Of a stretch of 16,495 bases of DNA, positions 5,966-12,673 are shown in pieces. The stretch is from an uncultured Bacteroidales bacterium (lineage in GTDB: Bacteria; Bacteroidota; Bacteroidia; Bacteroidales; UBA3663). The first letter of the stretch is position 1. Every line of letters begins with the position of its first letter. Below the pieces are notes generated by a model, which was given only the letters and a program-made list of their open reading frames with translations, did no database searches and was not told the DNA's origin. Location: contig CALBPV010000080.1 in the NCBI GenBank assembly GCA_937899265.1, positions 1-16,495 on the forward strand, given 5' to 3'. Both the position numbers and the translations under genes were made by a program.

Positions 5966-6718
5966 TTACTTGGTTTCATCAGACACCTGCTCTGAGGTTT
6001 TACCGAAACGGCGTTCGCGGCTCTGGTACTCCACAATGGCCTTGTAGAGGTCTTCGGGGCCGAATTCGGGCCAATAGGTGTCACAGAAATAGAGCTCCGC
6101 ATAGGCTATCTGCCAGAGAAGATAGTTGGAGACGCGCACCTCGCCGCCCGTGCGAATCAGCAGGTCGGGGTCGGGATAGCGGACGGTGGTGAGACGGGAC
6201 GAAAGGAGTTCCTCGGTGATGGCCTCGGGACTGATTTTGCCGTCGCGCACCTCAGCTGCCAACTCACGTGCGGCCCGCGCAATCTCCCAACGGGAAGAAT
6301 AGCTGATGGCCAGGATGAGTGTGATGACCTGTCCTGCGGCGGTGTCGCCGATACACTTCTGCAGACGCTGGCGGGTATTCTCGGGAAGACGGTCCATGTC
6401 GCCGATGACCTGAAGGCTGACGCCGTTCTCTATCATGCCGGGTGTCTCCTGTTCGATGGCCCAGACCATGAGGTTCATCAGGGTCTCGACTTCTTGCCGG
6501 GGACGGTTCCAGTTCTCGGTGGAGAACGTATAGACGGTGAGATACTTCACGCCGGCTTCCTTGGCTCCGCGAAGGGTCTCGTGGAGGGATTTGACACCGG
6601 CCTGATGACCTGCACTGCGAGGCTGCCCCTTGCTTTTGGCCCAACGTCCGTTGCCGTCCATGATGATGGCTACATGCTGCGGCACGCGCTTGGGGTCTAT
6701 TTGATTTAAATAACTCAT
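5966..6718 (-). CDS. uppS: Isoprenyl transferase (undecaprenyl diphosphate synthase)
   Basis: A 250-residue cis-prenyltransferase. The signature HVAIIMDGNGRWAK (residues 15-28) contains the catalytic Asp21. YTFSTENWNRP follows near 68-78, then SYSSRWEI, and the C-terminal motif DLLIRTGGEVRVSNYLLWQ binds the isopentenyl diphosphate. By family it extends farnesyl diphosphate with isopentenyl units to make the C55 lipid carrier used for peptidoglycan, O-antigen and capsule export at the inner membrane. Length is normal. It follows the DUF6089-like gene by 15 bases and is followed 4 bases later by bamA, so carrier-lipid supply and outer-membrane assembly are co-expressed. No promoter is evident immediately upstream. 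Confidence 0.97.
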   Translation of the reverse strand: MSYLNQIDPKRVPQHVAIIMDGNGRWAKSKGQPRSAGHQAGVKSLHETLRGAKEAGVKYLTVYTFSTENWNRPRQEVETLMNLMVWAIEQETPGMIENGVSLQVIGDMDRLPENTRQRLQKCIGDTAAGQVITLILAISYSSRWEIARAARELAAEVRDGKISPEAITEELLSSRLTTVRYPDPDLLIRTGGEVRVSNYLLWQIAYAELYFCDTYWPEFGPEDLYKAIVEYQSRERRFGKTSEQVSDETK

Positions 6719-6733
6719 ATATACCTTATTATA

Positions 6734-7447
6734 TTAATACAGCGAATGCTGATTTTTACATTCCAAACAACGCTCCTTGAAGTCGAAGGTGACGGAGAGG
6801 AGTATCTGTCCGGTCCAGTCGGTGTTCTTGAGCGCTCCCGAATCGATGCCGTAGGGGTCGTCGATGCCGTCGAGGTCATCGCTGAACGCTTTGGTCCACA
6901 GGGCCGTAATCTGGGCGTTCCAGCGGGGTGCCATCTTCCACTTGAAGCCTGCGCCGATGGGAATCATAAGCCCGAGGGACGACTTGCTGCCGTTGTCGGT
7001 GCTGCGCCGGGAGTAACCCACGCCCAAGCCTGCGGTGAGGAAGGGGGCGATGCGACGTTTCTCGCGATAGTCGGATGCCCAGCCGTAGTTCCAGAAATGA
7101 AACTCGGGACGCACGGACAGTTCCCAAAGACGTGCCTTGAAATGATACTCCGCCCCTCCGGGATAGACATCGCGATAGCTGTGCGTGTCACCCTTGAGAC
7201 CCAACGAAGCCGCATCGACCGCAAAGGCCCAACGCGGAGTCCAATTGTAGCGGAACAACACATCGGCTGCCCACGAAGGCTTGGCAAACGGGCTGCTGTG
7301 GTTCACATCGCCGTAAGCCCAGCTGATACCGGCGCCGGCACCGACTTCGTACATATACTCTTTGTTCTCGGAGCCTCCGCTTTGGGCAAAGGTTCCGGAG
7401 GCAAGAAGCCAGACGGTGACCGACAGACAAAGAGCGCGTACCTTCAT
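6734..7447 (-). CDS. DUF6089-like outer-membrane beta-barrel protein
   Basis: This 237-residue protein begins with a signal peptide (1-22, ending SGTFAQ). It continues with alternating amphipathic beta strands rich in aromatic residues (YEVGAGAGISWAYGD, LWELSVRPEFHFWNYG, RIAPFLTAGLGVGYSRR, IPIGAGFKWKMAPRW), the pattern of a small eight-strand-like barrel. I recall DUF6089 proteins occupying this position, just before uppS-bamA, in many Bacteroidales; that and the strand pattern are the basis of the name. Function is unknown. The C-terminal tail after the last strand (KERCLECKNQHSLY) is hydrophilic and has two cysteines, unusual for a barrel end. It starts 7 bases after the stop of the upstream DUF6242-like gene, so it is in the same operon. 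Confidence 0.75.
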   Translation of the reverse strand: MKVRALCLSVTVWLLASGTFAQSGGSENKEYMYEVGAGAGISWAYGDVNHSSPFAKPSWAADVLFRYNWTPRWAFAVDAASLGLKGDTHSYRDVYPGGAEYHFKARLWELSVRPEFHFWNYGWASDYREKRRIAPFLTAGLGVGYSRRSTDNGSKSSLGLMIPIGAGFKWKMAPRWNAQITALWTKAFSDDLDGIDDPYGIDSGALKNTDWTGQILLSVTFDFKERCLECKNQHSLY

Positions 7448-7454
7448 GACAACA

Positions 7455-8924
7455 CTAACGGCGATGCAGGAAGGTGAGTTGGGTGAGCTGTCCTGTCACC
7501 AGTCGGATGCGTCCAGTGTGGAGCTCAAAGACATAGAGTCGCCAGCTGTCCGAATCGAGATACATCGACGGACAAACCTCGAGACCGAGATTCTCCGTGT
7601 CGGCATAGGACGGATATTCGCGGGACAGTTTCTTCCACGCGACGCCCTTGTTTTCGGAGAAGAAGAGGGTACCGTTCATCCCATATCCGGGCGCCAGAAT
7701 CCACAGCGTACCGGGCTCGTCGGTGTCGGTGCAGTAGGGCGTGACGGAGGCATCCATGACGGGGGGAAGAGCGGTCTGTACAAACTCGGCCCACTGGATG
7801 CCGTCACAACACCACGACGAGGAGATGACCACATCGTCGGGGGTGAGACCGCCCGTGATATAGATGCGCGAAGTGCGGTTGCCGCGCTGCGGAGCTGCCG
7901 GCGTGGAGACGGGACGCGTATAACCTGTGACGGGGAATCCCTCGGGCAGGACATCGCCCACCGTCCAAACCTCGTCGGGGTCGGCAGCCGCCGCAAAGCG
8001 GCAAGTTCCGTCCACCAAGACGATGGCCCGAATGGTATCGGAGGCAGCTCCGTTGGCCTTGAGTTGCAGACCCAGCAGATTGCAGAACGTGAGACCGTCG
8101 GGATTGGCAGCCAGGATCCAGTCACGTCCGTTGTAGCTGTAACGCAACTTGCCGTCGAGACCCACACAGAAGAAGCGGTTGCCACTGCTCCAGAGCGTGG
8201 CGGGATTGAGCTCCTGCATCGTGCCTGTGCAGACAGGTTCGCTCCACCCCCGGACGAGGTCCCGGAAATCGCACTCCGACATCCAAACGGAAGAGTCGGA
8301 CGCAGCGGCGAGCACACAGAAGAGGCCGTCGAGCGTATCGGCCCGAAAGGTCACGACGTCGGACAGTCCGGGCAGGAGGTCCTCGCTGAGCAATCCCCAG
8401 CGTATGGTATCACCGATGACGGTGTGAACATTGACTTTGACAATGTAGTCCTTGGTCGTAAGGCGGTCGTTGGCCGTGAGGCGCAAGAGGGTTGTGGCGT
8501 AGGGCGAGAAATTGACCTTCTGCGACTCGGAGAAATCGACGGAATCGACCAGATTGGCAGAAGCATCGTAGTGATAGAATTTCACGGCCGACGGAGAGGA
8601 ATAGGTCATTGAGACCGTAATGGTGTCGGGCACCGAACCCACGGGAAGCGAGTCGCTGTTGAAGATGATGCCGGCTCCCGGCCAACGGGCAGCCAGCTCG
8701 GGATCGGACGTACCGAGATGGTCGATGGTGAATGCGTAGCCCGAAAGGCCTGCGCAAACACTGTCGTTGTTGCTGAACGAAAACGTCTTGACAGTCGCAT
8801 TCGAATAGTTGGTGACAACCACCTCGCTCCCGTTGCTGTCGCCCAAACAGGAAGAGAGCAGGGACGACATTAGCAAACTCGCCGATGCGAAAACAAGCAG
8901 AAAATATGTTTGTTTAATATTCAT
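7455..8924 (-). CDS. DUF6242-like surface lipoprotein, first gene of the envelope operon
   Basis: 489 residues. The N-terminus is a lipoprotein signal peptide with lipobox LLSSC (Cys26), followed by LGDSNGSE, consistent with export to the outer membrane or cell surface. Residues about 60-190 look like beta-sandwich repeats with DTITVSMTYSS and KDYIVKVNVH segments. From about 190 on there are recurring short WxS/W-type blades (SSVWMSECDFRDL, LRYSYNGRDWILAAN, GIQWAEFVQT, GVAWKKLSREY) like those of beta-propeller or sialidase-type domains. I recall this combination as DUF6242 in Bacteroides; no biochemical role is established that I know of. It has its own promoter and leads the operon containing uppS and bamA, which hints at an envelope role but proves nothing. 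Confidence 0.72.
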   Translation of the reverse strand: MNIKQTYFLLVFASASLLMSSLLSSCLGDSNGSEVVVTNYSNATVKTFSFSNNDSVCAGLSGYAFTIDHLGTSDPELAARWPGAGIIFNSDSLPVGSVPDTITVSMTYSSPSAVKFYHYDASANLVDSVDFSESQKVNFSPYATTLLRLTANDRLTTKDYIVKVNVHTVIGDTIRWGLLSEDLLPGLSDVVTFRADTLDGLFCVLAAASDSSVWMSECDFRDLVRGWSEPVCTGTMQELNPATLWSSGNRFFCVGLDGKLRYSYNGRDWILAANPDGLTFCNLLGLQLKANGAASDTIRAIVLVDGTCRFAAAADPDEVWTVGDVLPEGFPVTGYTRPVSTPAAPQRGNRTSRIYITGGLTPDDVVISSSWCCDGIQWAEFVQTALPPVMDASVTPYCTDTDEPGTLWILAPGYGMNGTLFFSENKGVAWKKLSREYPSYADTENLGLEVCPSMYLDSDSWRLYVFELHTGRIRLVTGQLTQLTFLHRR

Positions 8925-8952
8925 TTTCTTAAAATATTGACTAAAAGCCGGC

Positions 8953-8987
8953 GCAAAGTTACGAAAAAACTTTCAGATAGTCGCAAA
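8953..8987 (-). promoter_or_regulatory. Promoter of the DUF6242-uppS-bamA operon
   Basis: On the minus strand TAACTTTGC (8961-8953) is a perfect Bacteroidota -7 box. CTTTGCG containing a TTTG -33 element (8987-8984) lies 22 bases upstream, slightly longer than the usual 19-21. The predicted start is near 8949, about 25 bases before the ATG at 8924. Confidence 0.7.
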
Positions 8988-9085
8988 GAAAGGCCGGGAA
9001 TTATCACTTTTTTAATGAAATTAAGCCACTAAAGTCATTTTTTTAGATTTTATAGCACCTAAAAAAGCATTTTTCACAAAAAAAA

Positions 9086-9118
9086 TTTGGTTGTTTCGAA
9101 TGTTTTTGCTAACTTTGC
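9086..9118 (+). promoter_or_regulatory. Promoter of the prmC operon, placing the transcript start at the ATG
   Basis: TTTG (9086-9089), a 20-base spacer, and TAACTTTGC (9110-9118) together fit the Bacteroidota -33/-7 consensus exactly. Counting the box as -12 to -4 puts +1 at about 9122, the A of the prmC start codon. The rest of the 197-bp gap between the divergent operons is AT-rich with no other structure that I can support. Confidence 0.8.
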
Positions 9119-9121
9119 AAC

Positions 9122-10036
9122 ATGCTAAAAATACTACCATTGCTCCGCAATACGCTCACACCCCTCTACGACGAGCGGGAGAGGAACGCTGTCATCGAGC
9201 TGCTGGTCGAAGAATTGTGCGGATGGACGCGCAACGACTATCTGATGCACCGAACCGACACCCTCGACCCCGACATCCGTCTGCGGATGATGAGCAGCGC
9301 GGTGGAGCTGGCGCAGGGTGTGCCCGTTCAGCAGGTGTTGGGCTACGCCGAGTTTTTGGGGCGGAAGTTCAAGGTGACACCCGACACCCTCATCCCGCGT
9401 CCCGAAACGGCAGAACTTGTCCACTGGGTTATCAACGACATGAATCGGGTTTTCCACAGCCCCGTCCGTTCGATGGTGGATATCGGCACGGGCAGTGGCT
9501 GTATCGGCATTACACTGGCTTTGGAATTCAAAGATATCCACGTCAGCGCCATCGACTTGTCCACAGCGGCGCTTCAGGTGGCCAAGACGAATGCAAAAAC
9601 GCTGGGAGCCAACAATATAGACTTCGTCCGCATGGACATTCTCAAGCCCGAAGACGACCTCAATATCCACCAGGATATCCACAGCGAAGGGGAGACTTAT
9701 TCACTGACGGTGCCGCGTTATGAACACCACGACATCATCGTCAGCAACCCGCCCTATGTGCGCGAGTCGGAGGCCAAAGACATGAGTCCCGTCGTGCTCG
9801 ACCACGAGCCGCGAATGGCGCTCTTCGTTCCCGACAACGATCCGCTGCTGTTCTACCGTGCCATCGCCCGTTACGGCAAGCAGCATCTCAACCACCGCGG
9901 AGTACTCTATCTCGAAATCAACGAGGCCTTCGGAAACGACATCAGGAGAATGCTCGACAGCATGGGCTATTCCGACATCCTCGTGCGACGGGACGTGAAC
10001 AACAAAAACCGCATGGTCAGAGCATTTATTCCATAA
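9122..10036 (+). CDS. prmC: Peptide chain release factor N5-glutamine methyltransferase (PrmC/HemK)
   Basis: 304 residues. An N-terminal helical domain (about 1-100), with the linker VLGYAEFLGRKFKV and LIPRPETAELV, binds the release factor. The Rossmann-type methyltransferase domain shows the SAM loop VDIGTGSGCIGITLAL (about 117-132) and the catalytic NPPY at 209-212. By family it methylates the Gln of the GGQ motif in RF1 and RF2, which speeds translation termination. An in-frame TAA at 9110-9112 means 9122 is the first possible ATG, and it gives the expected N-terminus. It heads the plus-strand block and sits directly behind its -7 box, so it may be translated from a leaderless mRNA. Confidence 0.96.
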   Translation: MLKILPLLRNTLTPLYDERERNAVIELLVEELCGWTRNDYLMHRTDTLDPDIRLRMMSSAVELAQGVPVQQVLGYAEFLGRKFKVTPDTLIPRPETAELVHWVINDMNRVFHSPVRSMVDIGTGSGCIGITLALEFKDIHVSAIDLSTAALQVAKTNAKTLGANNIDFVRMDILKPEDDLNIHQDIHSEGETYSLTVPRYEHHDIIVSNPPYVRESEAKDMSPVVLDHEPRMALFVPDNDPLLFYRAIARYGKQHLNHRGVLYLEINEAFGNDIRRMLDSMGYSDILVRRDVNNKNRMVRAFIP

Positions 10037-10072
10037 CAGAAACGTCAAGAAAAATTATCATACACCCATATT

Positions 10073-10543
10073 ATGACAAAGAAAACCATTACCGCCGACG
10101 CTGCCCTGAAAAAGGCAGCATCCTACTGTTCGAAATCCGAACATTGTGTACACGAAGTACGCGAGAAATTACACGACTGGGGTCTCGACAACCGCGAGGA
10201 CGAGGAGCACATCATCGACTGGCTCAAGAGCGAGAATTACATCGATGAGGTGAGGTTTGTCCACGCTTTCGTCCACGACAAATTGGAGTTCGGAAACTGG
10301 GGCCGCACCAAAATCAGTTATCAACTGCAATTGAAACAGATATCCACAACGTTGATAAATGAAGTGCTGAACGAACTGATAGAGCCCGACAAGTATTTTG
10401 CCAACCTGACAGAATTGCTCCGCACGAAGGCCAAAGACATGGAACGTCCCTTCAGCCCGCAGGACCACGCCAAACTGCAGCGTTTCGGAGCTCAGAGGGG
10501 CTTTGAGAGTGTGCTGGTGGGCAAAGCCATCGAGAGCCTCTGA
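10073..10543 (+). CDS. recX: Regulatory protein RecX
   Basis: This 156-residue, helix-rich protein has the tandem three-helix repeats of RecX: AASYCSKSEHCVHEVREKL, then IIDWLKSENYIDEVRFVHAFVHDKL, and later GRTKISYQLQLKQIS and INEVLNELI. By family it binds RecA filaments and limits RecA recombinase activity. Length is usual (about 150-160). It starts 36 bases after prmC, with an A-rich upstream region in place of a Shine-Dalgarno sequence, as is common in Bacteroidota. Its position between prmC and the comF-like gene, away from recA, fits the Bacteroidales order that I recall. Confidence 0.9.
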   Translation: MTKKTITADAALKKAASYCSKSEHCVHEVREKLHDWGLDNREDEEHIIDWLKSENYIDEVRFVHAFVHDKLEFGNWGRTKISYQLQLKQISTTLINEVLNELIEPDKYFANLTELLRTKAKDMERPFSPQDHAKLQRFGAQRGFESVLVGKAIESL

Positions 10544-10557
10544 GGCGGGGACCCATC

Positions 10558-11244
10558 ATGTACGCCCGGTGGACCGACCTGATGGATTTTTTCCTCCCCC
10601 GCAAGTGCCAAGTCTGCGGACGCACACTGCTGAGGGAGGAGAAATCGTTGTGTGTGGGTTGCATCCCGCAATTGCCGCGTCTGCCCTACTGGGGCACAGA
10701 AAATCCCGCCGACGAGAGGCTCTTCGGACGGTTCCGCTTCGAACACGGCGCGGCGTTCTGTTTCTACCGTCACGGCAACATGGCTGCCCGGCTGCTGCTG
10801 GCCGCCAAATACAACGGACGCCCCTGGGTGAACCGCGACATCGGACGGCTGGCAGCCCACGAACTGAAAGCATCGGGCTGGCCCTACGACATCGACCTCA
10901 TCGTTCCGGTACCTATCCATTGGCGAAGACTCCTGACGAGAGGTTACAACCAGGTGCATCCCTTCGGAGAGGCGCTGTCGGAGGTCTGGAACCTCCCGAT
11001 GGACACGCGGCTGCTCAAGAAGTCGAAATACACCGGCTCGCAGGTTCGCCTCACGTTCGAAGAACGCCTCCGTCACGTGGACAACACGTTTGCCGTGAGC
11101 CGTCCCGAGGAACTCAAAGGACGCCATGTATTGCTCATTGACGACGTACTCACATCGGGAGCCACACTCTCGGCTTGTGCTCGTATTTTGAACACAATTC
11201 CGGGACTGAGGCTCAGTTTTCTGACCCTTGCGATGGCAAATTAG
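10558..11244 (+). CDS. ComF-family phosphoribosyltransferase-like protein
   Basis: 228 residues. The N-terminal zinc-finger-like segment has CQVC (Cys18, Cys21) and CVGC (near 34-37). After a linker comes a type I phosphoribosyltransferase fold with IDLIVPVPIHWRRLLTRGYNQ and the PRPP loop VLLIDDVLTSGATL (about 191-204). In naturally transformable bacteria ComF acts in DNA uptake after entry. In Bacteroidales it is usually named amidophosphoribosyltransferase-like, and the function is not settled. It follows recX by 14 bases. The start at 10558 keeps the WTDLMDFFLPRKC lead-in seen in relatives; ATG 10582 would be an alternative. The following gene, pyrE, is also a PRPP-binding enzyme but has its own promoter. 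Confidence 0.88.
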   Translation: MYARWTDLMDFFLPRKCQVCGRTLLREEKSLCVGCIPQLPRLPYWGTENPADERLFGRFRFEHGAAFCFYRHGNMAARLLLAAKYNGRPWVNRDIGRLAAHELKASGWPYDIDLIVPVPIHWRRLLTRGYNQVHPFGEALSEVWNLPMDTRLLKKSKYTGSQVRLTFEERLRHVDNTFAVSRPEELKGRHVLLIDDVLTSGATLSACARILNTIPGLRLSFLTLAMAN

Positions 11245-11274
11245 CCCAATAAAGCAAAAAACTTGCCCCGAGAT

Positions 11275-11306
11275 TTTGCCATATCCGAAAAATTCCTTAT
11301 CTTTGC
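11275..11306 (+). promoter_or_regulatory. Promoter of pyrE
   Basis: TTTG (11275-11278), a 19-base spacer and TATCTTTGC (11298-11306) match the Bacteroidota -33/-7 pattern. The start would be near 11310, giving an 18-base leader before the ATG at 11328, too short for a PyrR- or attenuator-type control. Confidence 0.8.
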
Positions 11307-11327
11307 AGCCAAATAAACAACCGAATT

Positions 11328-11960
11328 ATGAAAACATTAGCAAGACTCATAGCTGAAAAGCTATTGGCCATCAAGGCCGTCAAGTTGCAGCCCCGCGAAC
11401 CCTTCACTTGGGCCTCCGGCTGGAAGTCTCCCATCTATTGCGACAACCGCAAGACACTCTCCTATCCCGAGATACGTTCCGCCATCCGTACAGGTCTCGC
11501 CTCAACGATACTACAGCAGTTCGGCAAGGTGGATTGCGTGGCCGGTGTGGCTACTGGTGCCATCGCCCAAGGCGCACTCGTTGCCGACCTTCTGGGCGTT
11601 CCCTTCATCTATGTGCGCTCGGCTCCCAAAGATCACGGCATGGGCAATCAGATTGAGGGTTACCATGAAAAAGGCTGGAACGTCGTGGTGGTTGAAGACC
11701 TTGTCTCGACAGGCAAATCGTCGCTCCAGGCGGTGGATGCTCTCCGTGCGTCCGACGTGAAAGTGTTGGGTATGGTGGCCATCTTCACCTATCTCTTTCC
11801 CCAGGCAGCCGAAGCTTTCCGGAAGGCCGATGTGGAACTCTATACGCTTTCCAACTACGAAGAACTGATTGCCACTGCTCTCGAGAACAATTACATCACG
11901 GAGGCTGATGTCGAAATGCTGAAACAATGGCGTCACGACCCCGAAAATTGGAATAAATAA
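11328..11960 (+). CDS. pyrE: Orotate phosphoribosyltransferase
   Basis: A 210-residue type I phosphoribosyltransferase that joins orotate to PRPP, giving OMP, the fifth step of de novo pyrimidine synthesis. Visible are FTWASGWKSPIYCDNR (orotate-site region, about 26-41), the RSAPKDHGMGNQIEG flexible loop with catalytic Lys, and the PRPP-binding VVVVEDLVSTGKSS (about 118-131). Length is typical. It is transcribed from its own promoter and is followed at 23 bases by the SRPBCC-like gene, so these two are probably a unit continuing into argH. Upstream nucleotide metabolism (dCMP deaminase) is far away and unlinked. Confidence 0.97.
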   Translation: MKTLARLIAEKLLAIKAVKLQPREPFTWASGWKSPIYCDNRKTLSYPEIRSAIRTGLASTILQQFGKVDCVAGVATGAIAQGALVADLLGVPFIYVRSAPKDHGMGNQIEGYHEKGWNVVVVEDLVSTGKSSLQAVDALRASDVKVLGMVAIFTYLFPQAAEAFRKADVELYTLSNYEELIATALENNYITEADVEMLKQWRHDPENWNK

Positions 11961-11983
11961 ACCCTCAAAAAAAAGCTCTTGAA

Positions 11984-12442
11984 ATGGCCAAATACGAAAG
12001 TTCCGTCAAGATTGTAAACGCACCCGACATGGCCGTTTACGAACGTCTCTCCGACCTCTCCGTCCTCCAGGAGAAACTCGACAGCCTCTCCGAGGAACAG
12101 CGGAAGGAGATTCAGCAGAAGGTGTCGGAGTCGTCCAAGGGGATGCTTTCTCTCGACAGCGTCCACTTCACCAAGGAGTCGGCTTCGCTCGATGCAATGG
12201 GCATGACCCTCACCGTCAACATCGTTGAGAAACAGCCCTTCAAACTCGTGAAGTACGCCACTTCCAACTCCCCCATCGACATGAAACTTTGGATTCAGAT
12301 GCTGCCCAAAGATCCCAATATCTCCAAAATCCGCGTGACCCTCGAGGCCGACATCCCCTTCTTCCTCAAACCCATGGTGGGCGACAAAATCGAAGGACTG
12401 GCCGAGAAGATTGCAGATGCGCTCACAAGGATTCCTTATTGA
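11984..12442 (+). CDS. SRPBCC-like small protein
   Basis: 152 residues without signal peptide or membrane segment. It begins with an alternating strand (KYESSVKIVNAPDMAVYERLSDL), then a helix-rich charged stretch (about 30-50). A run of beta strands follows (ASLDAMGMTLTVNIVEK, FKLVKYATS, MKLWIQMLP, KIRVTLEADIPFFL), and it ends in a long helix (GLAEKIADALTRI). This is the helix-grip order of START/polyketide-cyclase-like (SRPBCC) proteins, which enclose a hydrophobic ligand. I recall a protein annotated this way between pyrE and argH across Bacteroidales; its ligand is unknown. The stop codon TGA at 12440-12442 is immediately followed by array D, with no spacer. Confidence 0.75.
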   Translation: MAKYESSVKIVNAPDMAVYERLSDLSVLQEKLDSLSEEQRKEIQQKVSESSKGMLSLDSVHFTKESASLDAMGMTLTVNIVEKQPFKLVKYATSNSPIDMKLWIQMLPKDPNISKIRVTLEADIPFFLKPMVGDKIEGLAEKIADALTRIPY

Positions 12443-12661
12443 GGTCTAAGGTCAAAAGTCTAAGGTCTAAGGTCAAATGTCTAAGGTCTAAGGTCTAAGG
12501 TCTAAGGTCAAAAGTCTAAGGTGCAGCCTACCCCCAGCCCCTCCCTGAAGGGAAGGGGGCAAGGTCAAAGGTCTAAGGTCTAAGGTGCAGCCTACCCCCA
12601 GCCCCTCCCTAAAGGGAAGGGGGCAAGGTCTAAGGTCTAAGGTCTAAGGTCAAAAGTCAAA
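12443..12661. repeat. Heptamer array D with two GC-rich hairpin modules
   Basis: Directly after the SRPBCC stop codon come 11 heptamers in unbroken 7-bp phase (12443-12519). Every unit fits [GAT]GTC[TA]AA; most are GGTCTAA. Then a 50-bp block holding hairpin CCCCTCCCT-GA-AGGGAAGGGG occurs twice (12517-12566 and 12581-12630, one visible mismatch), with heptamers between. Five more in-phase heptamers (12627-12661) end 12 bases before the argH ATG. No open reading frame of interest lies in this gap. Confidence 0.92.
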
Positions 12662-12673
12662 AGTTCTGAGAAG

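Noticed and set aside
5962..6102. Upstream extension of bamA by 47 codons
   Set aside because: The added residues overlap uppS, look like shadow sequence and would hide the clear signal peptide beginning at the ATG at 5961.
4465..6192. Long plus-strand reading frame of 575 codons opposite bamA and uppS
   Set aside because: It is the mirror of well-supported bamA codons, has no recognisable domain, and its composition (E/V/G/D-rich) is what antisense frames of this coding DNA give.
7362..8612. 416-codon plus-strand frame opposite the DUF6242-like gene
   Set aside because: The minus-strand gene has a promoter, lipoprotein signal and operon spacing; the plus-strand frame has none of these.
11245..11274. 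Terminator between the comF-like gene and pyrE
   Set aside because: Only a 4-bp GCAA/TTGC pairing is visible, with no T-tract, too weak to call.
12443..12661. Array D as an origin-type iteron cluster
   Set aside because: Iterons are usually 15-22 bp beside a rep gene. These units are 7 bp, occur in several gaps, and no replication gene is present.
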